Assembly: GCF_023197165.1 (NCBI RefSeq)
Contig: NZ_JALPRD010000008.1
Span: forward strand, 1 to 64,000
Direction of reading: 5' to 3'
Origin: Sphingopyxis sp. MSC1_008
GTDB taxonomy: Bacteria > Pseudomonadota > Alphaproteobacteria > Sphingomonadales > Sphingomonadaceae
Length of the DNA stretch: 64,000 nt
This document shows, in pieces, positions 23,243-31,385 of the stretch. How positions within the stretch are numbered: the stretch's first letter is position 1; every line of letters begins with the position of its first letter. Below the pieces are notes generated by a model, which was not told the origin of the DNA, did not search any database, and was given only the letters and a program-made list of their open reading frames with translations. A program made the translations under genes and the position numbers.

Positions 23243-24391
23243 TTACCGCCAGCGCAGATTATGGGGGCCGAGATCCGCGAGGGTCCTGGCCCCCATCAAT
23301 TTCATCCCGCGCTCCATCTCGGCGCGGAGCAGCGCGATCGCGCGCGCGACGCCATCCTCGCCCGCCGCGGCGAGCGCGTAGAGATAGAGGCGGCCGCCCG
23401 AGCAGGCCTTGGCGCCGACCGACAATGCCTTCAGTACGTGCGTGCCGCGCGTGATGCCGCCGTCGCAGATCACCTCGACCCGGTCGCCGACCGCATCGAC
23501 GATCTCGGCGAGCGCGTCGAAGGGCGCGATGCTGCCGTCGAGCTGGCGCCCGCCATGGTTCGACACCATGATCGCGGTCGCGCCGATGTCGGCGGCGCGC
23601 TTGGCATCCTCGACCGCGACGATGCCTTTGAGGCAGAAGGGACCGTCCCATTTCTGGCGGATCGCCTCGGCGCGTTTCCAGTCGAGGCTCTGGTCGAGCA
23701 TCGAGGTGAAATATTCGGCGACCGATTTGGGGACGCTCGACCCTTCGGAGACGTGTGTCGCGAGGTTCGGCAGGCTGAATTTCTCGCGGAGGACATAGTT
23801 GAGCCCCCAGCCGGGCTTGGCGGCGTAGCTCAGCATATTCGACGCGGTGAAACGCGGCGGCGACGTGAAGCCCGAGCGCAGGCAGCGTTCGCGATTGCCG
23901 CCGACGATCGTATCGACGGTGAGCGCGACGGCGTCGAATTTGGCGTCGCGCGCGGCGTCGAGCATCGCCTGGTTGAGGCCTTCGTCGTGGTGGACGTAGA
24001 GCTGGAACAGCTTGGGCCCGTCGGTAAGCGCGCCCGCTTCGGCGAGGCTGATCGTCGCGAGGCTCGATATGCCCGCGACGGTGCCGGCGTTCGCGGCGGC
24101 GCGGAGAACGGCGCGCTCGCCCTGCCAATGGAACAGGCGCTGGAGCGCGGTCGGTGAGAGGAAGAGCGGCATCGCGATCTCGCGGCCGAACAAGGTCGTG
24201 CGCATGTCGACGCGTTCGACCCCGGCGAGGACGCGTGGGATCAGGTCGCAATCGTCGAACGCCGCGCGGTTGCGGCGACGCGTGACCTCATCGTCGGCGG
24301 CGCCGTCGATATAGTCGAACACCGGCCACGGCAGGCGGCGCTTCGCGAGCGCGCGGAAGTCGTCGATATTGTGGCAGTCGGTGAGTTTCAT
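23243..24391 (-). CDS. FMN-dependent alpha-hydroxy-acid dehydrogenase/oxidase
   Basis: 382 residues, the standard length. Oxidises an L-2-hydroxy acid (lactate, mandelate, glycolate or similar) to the 2-keto acid. Family signatures: N-terminal FDYIDGAADDE, the FMN-site SPTALQRLFH, LYVHHD, and the catalytic histidine motif MVSNHGGRQLDGS followed by VICDGGITRGTHV. It is the last gene of a four-gene minus-strand group, 11 nt after the flavin oxidase gene, so its substrate is probably made by those enzymes. It is closest to LldD, but no lactate permease is near. Confidence 0.9.
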   Translation of the reverse strand: MKLTDCHNIDDFRALAKRRLPWPVFDYIDGAADDEVTRRRNRAAFDDCDLIPRVLAGVERVDMRTTLFGREIAMPLFLSPTALQRLFHWQGERAVLRAAANAGTVAGISSLATISLAEAGALTDGPKLFQLYVHHDEGLNQAMLDAARDAKFDAVALTVDTIVGGNRERCLRSGFTSPPRFTASNMLSYAAKPGWGLNYVLREKFSLPNLATHVSEGSSVPKSVAEYFTSMLDQSLDWKRAEAIRQKWDGPFCLKGIVAVEDAKRAADIGATAIMVSNHGGRQLDGSIAPFDALAEIVDAVGDRVEVICDGGITRGTHVLKALSVGAKACSGGRLYLYALAAAGEDGVARAIALLRAEMERGMKLMGARTLADLGPHNLRWR

Positions 24392-24402
24392 GCTTGCCCC
24401 GA

Positions 24403-25686
24403 TTAAAAAACCGTCCGTGCCGCCGCCGTCCCCTTGGTCGCGAAGCTGAAGCGCGGTTCGACCGCGAGATTCTTGTCGAGGATATGTGCCGCGACGCGTT
24501 TCCCGACCGCGGGGCCGTTCTTGAACCCGTGCCCCGACCCGCCGCCGACGAGCCAGACATGGTCCTGTCCCGGGAAGCGGTCGATGAGGTAATCGCCGTT
24601 CGAGCTGTTCTCATACTGGCAGACGCGCCCGCCGATCAACGGTGCGTTCGCGAGGCCGGGGAAGCGGCGCGCGACATAGGCCCGCGCCTCCGCGATGCCC
24701 TCCGCGGTCAGCGTGCGTTCCATCGTGTCGGGGTCGATCCGCGGTCCGTGGCGGTCGATCGCGATCTTGAACCCGGCCCCCTCGAGGTCGGGGATGCCAT
24801 AGAAGATGCCATTGTTGCTGTTGTCGGCCCAGACGGGAAGCTCGGGCGGGGCGAAGCGCGTGTCGCCCTGCGGTGCGCCGAAATGATAGACCTCCTGCCG
24901 CGTCGCGACGATCTTGTTCATCAACTGCTGCGGGAAGAGTTCGGCGAGCCACGGGCCGGCGGCATAGACGAGATGGTCGGCGGTGCCGCCGTCGGGGAGT
25001 GTGTGGCGCTTCGTTTTTTTCGAGAAGAGCGGCGCCGGCATGACGACACGCTCGATCTCGATCTGTGCGTCGGCGATCAGTTCCTGCACCCCGCGCGCGG
25101 CGATCAGCGCGCCGGCTTCGGTTTCGAGGATTCCGGTCTCGCCCTGGTAGAATTGGATCTGGCGGTACTTGTTCTGAAGCCAGCTGACGTCGCCATGCTC
25201 GTGCCCGACGCGGTTCGCCTGCAGCCAAGCTAGCGATTGCGCGGTGTAGGCGTCGCCTTGCGGCCCGAACCACAGCACGCCGGTGTTGTGGAAGATCGGT
25301 GCGCTCGCGGTGTCGGAGAGGTCTTTCCAATATTTGAGCGAGTCGCGCGCCATATCCGAATAGATGGTGTCGGCGCCGTATCCCATGCGGATGACGCGGC
25401 TTTCGCCCCCCGATGAGGCGCGCGCGTTGCCCGCACCATAGGCGTCGAACAGCCGCACCGTCTTGCCCGCGCGGAGCAGATGCCATGCCGTCCATGCGCC
25501 GAACACGCCCGCGCCGATGATCGCGACATCGACATGCTGGACCTTGGGCTTGGCGGGCCTGCGCTTCTTCGGTTTGCGTTCCTTGCGCTCGGCCGCGGCC
25601 GCTGCGGCGGCAACCGGCAGCGCCGCGAGGCCGGTGAGCAGCGCGCGCCGCGTTGGTACGTTTTTGGGAGGCGTATCAGCGGCCAA
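24403..25686 (-). CDS. Tat-exported FAD-dependent amine/amino-acid oxidase (DAO family)
   Basis: 427 residues. The N-terminal signal PTRRALLTGLAALPVAAAAA has a twin arginine and suggests Tat export, followed by a basic linker (about 33-48). The Rossmann FAD motif DVAIIGAGVFGAWTAWHLL leads the DAO domain. A conserved SSGGESRVIRMGYG loop and the late VWLVGGGSGHGFKNGP segment match monomeric sarcosine oxidase-like proteins. It would oxidise an N-methyl or secondary amine in the periplasm. Its start overlaps the end of the amidohydrolase gene by 11 nt, strong evidence for an operon. Exact substrate unknown. Confidence 0.85.
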   Translation of the reverse strand: MAADTPPKNVPTRRALLTGLAALPVAAAAAAAERKERKPKKRRPAKPKVQHVDVAIIGAGVFGAWTAWHLLRAGKTVRLFDAYGAGNARASSGGESRVIRMGYGADTIYSDMARDSLKYWKDLSDTASAPIFHNTGVLWFGPQGDAYTAQSLAWLQANRVGHEHGDVSWLQNKYRQIQFYQGETGILETEAGALIAARGVQELIADAQIEIERVVMPAPLFSKKTKRHTLPDGGTADHLVYAAGPWLAELFPQQLMNKIVATRQEVYHFGAPQGDTRFAPPELPVWADNSNNGIFYGIPDLEGAGFKIAIDRHGPRIDPDTMERTLTAEGIAEARAYVARRFPGLANAPLIGGRVCQYENSSNGDYLIDRFPGQDHVWLVGGGSGHGFKNGPAVGKRVAAHILDKNLAVEPRFSFATKGTAAARTVF

Positions 25687-27340
25687 CGGTCGCGCCCTCG
25701 CTCTTCTTGTAATAGCGATAGCCGCCGATCCAGGTTTCGAGCGGGGTCATCTTGCGAATTTCGTCGGGGCTGGCGAGCATCGGGTCGGCCTCGACGATCA
25801 GGAAGTCGGCGCGCATCCCGGGCATCAAGGTGCCGATGCGGTCCTCGGCAAAACCGGCGAAGGCGGCGGTGCGGGTGAAGCCGTCGAGCGCGGTTTCGCG
25901 GGTGACGATTTCCTCGGGGCGCCAGCCGCCGAAGGGTTCGCCCTTGGCATCGGTGCGCGAGATCGCGGCGGCGATGCCGGGGAAGGGATTGGCGTTTTCG
26001 ACCGGCACGTCGGAACCAAAGGCGAGGCGGACGCCTGCCTTTTCGAGGCTGCGCCACGCATAGGCGCCTTTCAGGCGATCGGGGCCGAGGCGCGCTTCGG
26101 CCATCATACGGTCGCTCGGCTGGTGGACGGGCTGCATCGAGGCGATGACCTTGAGCGCCGCGAAGCGCGGGATGTCGACGGGGTCGATGATCTGCGCATG
26201 TTCGATGCGCCAGCGGCGCTCGCCGGGCAGGTCGGCGGTGAGGTCGGTGATCGCGTCGAGCGCCTCGGCGTTGGCGGCGTCGCCGATCGCGTGGATCGCG
26301 ACCTGGAACTTGTCCATCGACGCGCGCACCATCTTGTTGCGGAGCTGCGCGGGCGTGAGCAAAGCTAGGCCCTTTTGCCCCGGCGCGTCGCTGTACGGCG
26401 TCTTCAGCCACGCGCCGCGCGACCCCAAGGCGCCGTCGAGCAAAAGCTTTACCCCGACCATGCGCAGGCGGTCGTCGTAGAGCCACGGCGTCGGTTCGGA
26501 CCCCGCGATGATCGCCATATTGTCGATGTCCGCGCCATAGCTCAGGATGCGGACGGCGAGCTGTTTCTTGTCGCCGGCGCGGCGATACGCCTGCCAGTCG
26601 GCGATGCTGGTGCCCATGTCGGCGATCGTCGTGATGCCCTGTGAAAGCAGTTTTTGCTGCGCCAGATAGAGCGCGCGGTCGAGGTCGCGCGCGAGCGGCT
26701 TGGGCTTGGCGCTGTCGATCAGGTTCATCGCGGCGTCGACGAAAACGCCGCTCGGCTTGCCGCCCTCCATTTCGATGCGGCCGCCCTCGGGCGATTTGCT
26801 CGCGGGGGTGATCTTCGCGGCGGTCATCGCCGCGGTGTTCGCCCAGCCGGCGTGGCCGTCGATGCGTTCGAGCCAGACGGGGCGGTTCGGCACGGCGGCG
26901 TCGAGGTCAGCGGCGGTCGGGAAGCGGCCGAGGCCCCATTTCTCCTGATTCCAGCCCGACCCGATGATCCACGGCATTTCGGGATTGTCGGCGGCATATT
27001 TGCGGATCGCCGCCTGCGCTTCGGCAAGGCTGTTGGTGCCGCTGAGGTCGAGCAGCATCAGCTGGAAGCCCAAACCCATGACATGGCCGTGCGCGTCGAT
27101 CAGACCGGGGATGAGGGTGCGGCCCTTGCCGTCTTCCTTGAAGTCAGGGCGTTCGGGGCGCTTGTCCTTGCGGTCGAGCAGCTGTTTCACCTTGCCCTGC
27201 GTGTCGATGACGAGCCCGGTGAAGCGGACGAGCTTGCCGTCCTTGTCGAGCGTGATGCCGTTGACATTGTCGACCAGCGTATCGGCATGCGCGGGGGCGG
27301 CGAGGGTCAGCGCGAGCGCGGTCAGGATCAGGCGCTTCAC
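25676..27340 (-). CDS. Exported amidohydrolase family protein (YtcJ/Amidohydro_3 type)
   Basis: 554 residues from GTG 27340, which overlaps the stop of the upstream gene as GTGA. The signal peptide MKRLILTALALTLAAPAHA places it in the periplasm. Metal-site motifs of the amidohydrolase superfamily are visible: PGLIDAHGHVMG (H-x-H), HAIGDAANAEALD, RIEHAQI and FGSDVPVENANPF. Typical relatives hydrolyse N-acyl or cyclic amides. A longer open frame upstream overlaps the neighbouring gene and is not credible. It would feed a product to the flavin oxidase encoded next. Confidence 0.88.
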   Translation of the reverse strand: MKRLILTALALTLAAPAHADTLVDNVNGITLDKDGKLVRFTGLVIDTQGKVKQLLDRKDKRPERPDFKEDGKGRTLIPGLIDAHGHVMGLGFQLMLLDLSGTNSLAEAQAAIRKYAADNPEMPWIIGSGWNQEKWGLGRFPTAADLDAAVPNRPVWLERIDGHAGWANTAAMTAAKITPASKSPEGGRIEMEGGKPSGVFVDAAMNLIDSAKPKPLARDLDRALYLAQQKLLSQGITTIADMGTSIADWQAYRRAGDKKQLAVRILSYGADIDNMAIIAGSEPTPWLYDDRLRMVGVKLLLDGALGSRGAWLKTPYSDAPGQKGLALLTPAQLRNKMVRASMDKFQVAIHAIGDAANAEALDAITDLTADLPGERRWRIEHAQIIDPVDIPRFAALKVIASMQPVHQPSDRMMAEARLGPDRLKGAYAWRSLEKAGVRLAFGSDVPVENANPFPGIAAAISRTDAKGEPFGGWRPEEIVTRETALDGFTRTAAFAGFAEDRIGTLMPGMRADFLIVEADPMLASPDEIRKMTPLETWIGGYRYYKKSEGATVGR

Positions 27341-28215
27341 TTGGGGAGCCTCGTCACGAGCGAGCTGGTATCCTTGCGCCCGCCGCCGGCCTTTTGCACA
27401 TCGGCGTAGAACTGGTCGACGAGGCTGGCGACGGGGAGCGTTGCGCCGTTGACGCGCGCTTCGTCGAGCGCGAGGCCGAGGTCCTTGCGCATCCAGTCGA
27501 CCGCGAAGCCGAAATCGAACTCGTCCTTCGCCATCGTGCCCCAGCGGTTGAGCATCTGCCAGCTCGCCGCGGCGCCGCCCGACACCGCTTCGAACACCTT
27601 GTCGGTGTCGAGCTTCGACGCCTGCGCGAAACGCAAAGCTTCGGACAGGCCCTGAACGACGCCGGCGATCGCGATCTGGTTGACCATCTTGGTCGTCTGT
27701 CCCGCGCCGGGGCCGCCGATATGGACCATGCGCGCGGCATAGGCCTGCATCACCGGCGCGGCGGCGTCGAACGCGGCCTTGGTGCCGCCGCACATGATCG
27801 AAAGCGTACCGTTTTGCGCGCCCGCCTCGCCGCCCGAAACGGGTGCGTCGAGGCAGAGGAGGCCGAGCCCCTCTGCCTCGACCGACAGCTGACGTGCGAT
27901 GCGCGCGGAGACGGTGGTGTGATCGACGAAGAGCGCGCCCTTGCGCATCGCCTTGAACGCGCCATCGCGGCCGAGCGTCACTTGCGCGAGATCGTCGTCG
28001 TTGCCGACGCAGGTCAGGACGACATCGGCGCCCTGCGCAGCCTCGGCGGGGGTCGATGCCGCTGCGCCGCCGTGCTGCGCGACCCAGGCCTCGGCCTTGG
28101 CGCGCGTGCGGTTGTAAACGGTGAGGTGGTGACCCGCCTTGACGAGGTGCCCCGCCATCGGTCCGCCCATGACGCCGGTGCCGATGAAGCTGATGCGCAA
28201 TTTTTGTTCGCTCAT
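27337..28215 (-). CDS. NAD(P)-dependent beta-hydroxyacid dehydrogenase family protein
   Basis: 292 residues from ATG 28215; an ATG 6 codons earlier is possible. Family of 3-hydroxyisobutyrate dehydrogenase and tartronate semialdehyde reductase. Motifs: ISFIGTGVMGGPMAGHL (Rossmann glycine loop), the substrate-binding DAPVSGGEAGAQNGTL, and the catalytic lysine segment GAGQTTKMVNQI. First gene of the four-gene group 28215-23243 and tightly coupled to the amidohydrolase by a 4-nt overlap. The product suggests handling of a small hydroxy or aldehyde acid. Confidence 0.9.
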   Translation of the reverse strand: MSEQKLRISFIGTGVMGGPMAGHLVKAGHHLTVYNRTRAKAEAWVAQHGGAAASTPAEAAQGADVVLTCVGNDDDLAQVTLGRDGAFKAMRKGALFVDHTTVSARIARQLSVEAEGLGLLCLDAPVSGGEAGAQNGTLSIMCGGTKAAFDAAAPVMQAYAARMVHIGGPGAGQTTKMVNQIAIAGVVQGLSEALRFAQASKLDTDKVFEAVSGGAAASWQMLNRWGTMAKDEFDFGFAVDWMRKDLGLALDEARVNGATLPVASLVDQFYADVQKAGGGRKDTSSLVTRLPK

Positions 28216-28274
28216 GGCCAAGTCCATAAGCATAGTTTGCGCGGCGCGCCAGATAGGCTAGTGCGCTTGCCGTT

Positions 28275-29525
28275 ATGACAGATCAACTCACCCTGACCTC
28301 CGCCGCCGATTTACCGGCAATCACATTGGACGATGTGCGCGCGGCGGCGGGACGAATTAACGGCTCGGTCGTGCGGACGCCGACGCTCCATTCGCAGACC
28401 TTGTCCGAAATGGTCGGCGCCGAAGTGTGGCTGAAGTTCGAAAATCTGCAATTCACCGCGGCGTATAAGGAACGCGGCGCCTTGAACGCGCTGTTGCTGA
28501 TGGATCCGGAAGCGCGCGCGCGCGGCGTGATCGCGGCGTCGGCGGGCAATCATGCGCAGGGGCTCGCCTATCATGGCAAGCGCCTCGGCGTGCCTGTCAC
28601 CATCGTGATGCCGAGCACGACGCCGCAGGTGAAGGTCTCGCAAACCGCGAGCCACGGCGCGACGATCGTGCTGTTCGGCGAGAAATTCGACGACGCCTAT
28701 GCGCATGCGCGCGAGCTGGAAGTCGAGCGCGGGCTGACCTTCGTCCATCCCTTCGACCATCCGCACGTCGCGGCGGGGCAGGGAACGGTGGCGCTCGAAA
28801 TGCTCGAGGATGTCCCCGACCTCGACACGCTGATCGTCCCGATCGGCGGCGGCGGGCTGCTTGCGGGCATGGGCACCGCGGCGCGCGGGATCAAGAATGA
28901 CATGCGCCTCGTCGGGGTGCAGGCCGAACTGTATCCGTCGATGTATGCCGAACTCAACGGCGTCGACATGGCGTGCGAGGGCGACACGCTCGCCGAGGGC
29001 ATCGCGGTCAAGGAGCCGGGCGCCTATACGCGCAAGCTGGTTGCCGAGCTCAACGACGACATCGTGCTGGTTGCGGAGCGCCACCTCGAGCGCGCGGTCA
29101 GCCTGCTGCTCCAGATCGAGAAGACGGTGGTCGAGGGTGCGGGCGCGGCGGGGCTCGCGGCGATGCTCGCGCATCCCGAGGAGTTTGCCGGGCGCAAGGT
29201 CGGCCTCGTGCTCACCGGCGGCAATATCGACACGCGCCTGCTCGCGAATGTGCTGCTGCGCGACCTCGCGCGCTCGGGCCGCATCGCGCGGCTGCGCATC
29301 CGCTTGCAGGATCGTCCCGGCGCGCTGTTCAAGGTGATGAAGCTGTTCGACGAGAAGCAGGTCAACATCATCGAAATCTATCACCAGCGCATCTTCACGA
29401 CCTTGCCCGCGAAGGGGCTGATCACCGACATCGAGTGCGAGGCGCGCGACCGCGAGCATCTCGACAGCCTCGTCGCGGCGCTCCGTGATGCGGGTTATAT
29501 GGTGACCACCGTCGAACTCGCATGA
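28275..29525 (+). CDS. ilvA: Threonine ammonia-lyase with ACT domain
   Basis: 416 residues. PLP-dependent deamination of L-threonine to 2-oxobutyrate (isoleucine synthesis or threonine degradation). The PLP lysine sits in FENLQFTAAYKERGALNA, the phosphate-binding glycine loop is PIGGGGLLAGMG, and ASAGNHAQG is present. One C-terminal ACT-like domain (about 325-415, RLQDRPGALFKV) makes it the shorter, single-ACT form usually linked with degradative or feedback-controlled enzymes. Usual family members have a GS or SF pair before the lysine; here AAY occurs. Its ATGA overlap with the next gene marks an operon. Confidence 0.92.
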   Translation: MTDQLTLTSAADLPAITLDDVRAAAGRINGSVVRTPTLHSQTLSEMVGAEVWLKFENLQFTAAYKERGALNALLLMDPEARARGVIAASAGNHAQGLAYHGKRLGVPVTIVMPSTTPQVKVSQTASHGATIVLFGEKFDDAYAHARELEVERGLTFVHPFDHPHVAAGQGTVALEMLEDVPDLDTLIVPIGGGGLLAGMGTAARGIKNDMRLVGVQAELYPSMYAELNGVDMACEGDTLAEGIAVKEPGAYTRKLVAELNDDIVLVAERHLERAVSLLLQIEKTVVEGAGAAGLAAMLAHPEEFAGRKVGLVLTGGNIDTRLLANVLLRDLARSGRIARLRIRLQDRPGALFKVMKLFDEKQVNIIEIYHQRIFTTLPAKGLITDIECEARDREHLDSLVAALRDAGYMVTTVELA

Positions 29526-29923
29526 GGGAGTTCACGCTTGAGCTCGTCGCGACGCCCGAGAGCATCGACGAGCTGGGGCACGTCAACAATGCCGTCTGGG
29601 TCCAGTGGATCCAGCAGGTTGCGACGGGGCATTGGGACGCGGCGGCGCCCGAGGCGCACAAGCTTGCCTATATCTGGGTCGTGGTGCGACACGAGATCGA
29701 CTATCTGCGCGCGCTCGGCCCCGGTGAGACGGTGATCGCGCGGACGTGGGTCGCCGACAAGCCGCAGGGCGCGAAGTTCGATCGCTACATGGAGTTCACC
29801 GACGCCGATGGCAAAGTCCATGTCCGCGCGCGGACGGTGTGGGCGCTGCTCGACAAGGCGAGCGGGCGGCCGCTGCGCGTGACGGCCGACGTGGTCGCGC
29901 CGTTCGTGGAGGATATGCCATGA
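29522..29923 (+). CDS. Acyl-CoA thioesterase, 4-hydroxybenzoyl-CoA (hotdog) family
   Basis: 133 residues, a single hotdog domain. The active-site loop ESIDELGHVNNAVWVQWI contains the catalytic acid and helix of the YbgC/FadM branch. It hydrolyses an acyl-CoA to the free acid; the chain type is unknown. It starts 4 nt inside the ilvA stop region and in turn overlaps the next acetyltransferase gene by 4 nt, so it is translationally linked to both. It could remove excess acyl-CoA made from threonine breakdown, but this is speculation. Confidence 0.85.
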   Translation: MREFTLELVATPESIDELGHVNNAVWVQWIQQVATGHWDAAAPEAHKLAYIWVVVRHEIDYLRALGPGETVIARTWVADKPQGAKFDRYMEFTDADGKVHVRARTVWALLDKASGRPLRVTADVVAPFVEDMP

Positions 29924-30417
29924 GCAGTGCGGCGCAGTGGCGGCCGATGGGCGCCGCAGACCTGCCCGCCGTCGTCGCGATTTCGGACGTCGTGCATGGT
30001 GCCTTCACCGAGCCGCTGGCCACCTTTGCCGACCGGCTCGCGCACTATCCCGCCGGCTGCGCGATTTTCGAGCGCGGCGAGGCGCCCTTGGGCTATCTGA
30101 TCAGCCATCCATGGCCGCGCGATGCCGAGCCTCCAAAGCTTGGCGCGCTGCTCGGCGCAATTCCGGCCGCGGACAGCTATTATCTCCACGACATCGCGCT
30201 GCTGACCGCGGCGCGCGGAACCGGCGCCGGGGCGACTGCGACCGCCTTTGCCGTCCGGCAGGCCAAAATCGAGGGCTGCCGCGACATCCGGCTGGTCGCG
30301 ATCCAGGGCGCCGACAGCTATTGGCACGCGCAAGGCTTCGCCTATGTCGGCGCCGCCATCGAAGGCCCCTATGGACCGGGATCGCACCTGATGCAGCGCG
30401 CGATCGGCGCGGCATGA
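29920..30417 (+). CDS. GNAT-family acetyltransferase
   Basis: 165 residues from ATG 29920, overlapping the thioesterase stop as ATGA. N-terminal WRPMGAADLPAVVAISDVVHG and the motif-A region LHDIALLTAARGTGAGATATAFAV carry the acetyl-CoA-binding G-x-G-x-G pattern. The C-terminal LVAIQGADSYWHAQGFAYVG is characteristic of GNATs with bound small substrates. The next gene (30414) is another GNAT, but they share little sequence, so they are not a recent duplication. Substrate unknown. Confidence 0.8.
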   Translation: MSSAAQWRPMGAADLPAVVAISDVVHGAFTEPLATFADRLAHYPAGCAIFERGEAPLGYLISHPWPRDAEPPKLGALLGAIPAADSYYLHDIALLTAARGTGAGATATAFAVRQAKIEGCRDIRLVAIQGADSYWHAQGFAYVGAAIEGPYGPGSHLMQRAIGAA

Positions 30418-30905
30418 CGGCGCTGCTCATCCGGCCTGCCAGGCCCGACGATGCCGCAGCGATCTGGGCCGTCATCGAACCGGTGATCCGTGCGGGCGAG
30501 ACTTTGACGCTGGATCGTGACATGACCGAGCATGATGCGCTCGCCTATTGGTTCGGTGCCGACAAGGAGGCGTTCGTCGCCGAAGAGGATGGCGCGATCC
30601 TTGGCACCTATTATCTGCGCGCCAATCAGACCGGCGGCGGCGCCCATGTCGCCAACGCGGGCTATGTGACCGGCGCGGCGGCGACCGGGCGCGGGGTCGC
30701 GCGGGCGATGGGGCTGCATTCGATCGCGCATGCGAAAGTGCGCGGCTTTCGTGCGATGCAGTTCAACTTCGTCGTCAGCAGCAATGTGCGTGCGGTCGGG
30801 CTGTGGCAGTCGCTGGGGTTCGAAGTCGTTGGCCGCTTGCCGGGTGCTTTCGATCATCCGGCCGAGGGCTTCGTCGATGCGCTGGTGATGTTCCGGGCGC
30901 TCTGA
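30414..30905 (+). CDS. GNAT-family acetyltransferase
   Basis: 163 residues, ATG overlapping the previous stop by 4 nt. The pattern RPARPDDAAAIWAVIEPVIRAGETL and the motif-A region HVANAGYVTGAAATGRGVARAMGLHSI resemble the amino-acid N-acetyltransferase (phosphinothricin-acetyltransferase-like) branch. VVSSNVRAVGLWQSLGFEVVGRLP is typical motif B. Last gene of the ilvA unit. It ends directly beside the convergent MarR gene with no space. Substrate not determined. Confidence 0.85.
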   Translation: MTALLIRPARPDDAAAIWAVIEPVIRAGETLTLDRDMTEHDALAYWFGADKEAFVAEEDGAILGTYYLRANQTGGGAHVANAGYVTGAAATGRGVARAMGLHSIAHAKVRGFRAMQFNFVVSSNVRAVGLWQSLGFEVVGRLPGAFDHPAEGFVDALVMFRAL

Positions 30906-31385
30906 TTATTTCTTGAAGCGTTCGCCCAGTGGCTTGTCGGCCAGGGCCTTGAGCGCTTTCAGTATTGCGCCGTGGACGTCGCCGACCTCTTCGAAGAGCG
31001 CACGATAGACCTCGCTTATCCGCGCGCTATAGGCGTCGATGCGGGCGAGCTGGTCGTGGCCCGCTTCGGTCAGCCGGAAAATCTTGCGCCGCGCGTCGGC
31101 GGGGTCGGCGTGCTGGGTGATCAGGCCGAGGCGGAGCAGCGCGGGGCATTTCTGGATCACGAGCTGGTGCGACTGGCCGAGCGCCCGCGCGAGATCAGCG
31201 GCAGAGGCTTCGCCGGCCTCGACGAGTGCGGTGAGCAGCGAGCAGGACCGCACGGGAACGGTAATGCCGGCGTCTTCGAACAAGGGACGCGTCTGTTCCT
31301 CGATCCGCTGGCTCAGCGCTTCGCTGAGGCGGCCGAGGAACGAGATGTCGTCGAGATCGGTCGAGATGTCAGTCGAGGCGGGCAT
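30906..31385 (-). CDS. MarR-family transcriptional regulator
   Basis: 159 residues. The winged helix-turn-helix (about 45-115) shows SAADLARALGQSHQLVIQKCPALLRLGLI followed by a DPADARRKIFRLTEAG wing. N- and C-terminal helices would make the dimer interface. It overlaps the end of the upstream peptidase gene by 17 nt, so both are translated from one mRNA. The 24-bp palindrome in front of that gene (32717-32740) is the obvious operator, implying autoregulation. A single cysteine in the recognition helix could make it redox-sensitive, but this is inference. Confidence 0.88.
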   Translation of the reverse strand: MPASTDISTDLDDISFLGRLSEALSQRIEEQTRPLFEDAGITVPVRSCSLLTALVEAGEASAADLARALGQSHQLVIQKCPALLRLGLITQHADPADARRKIFRLTEAGHDQLARIDAYSARISEVYRALFEEVGDVHGAILKALKALADKPLGERFKK

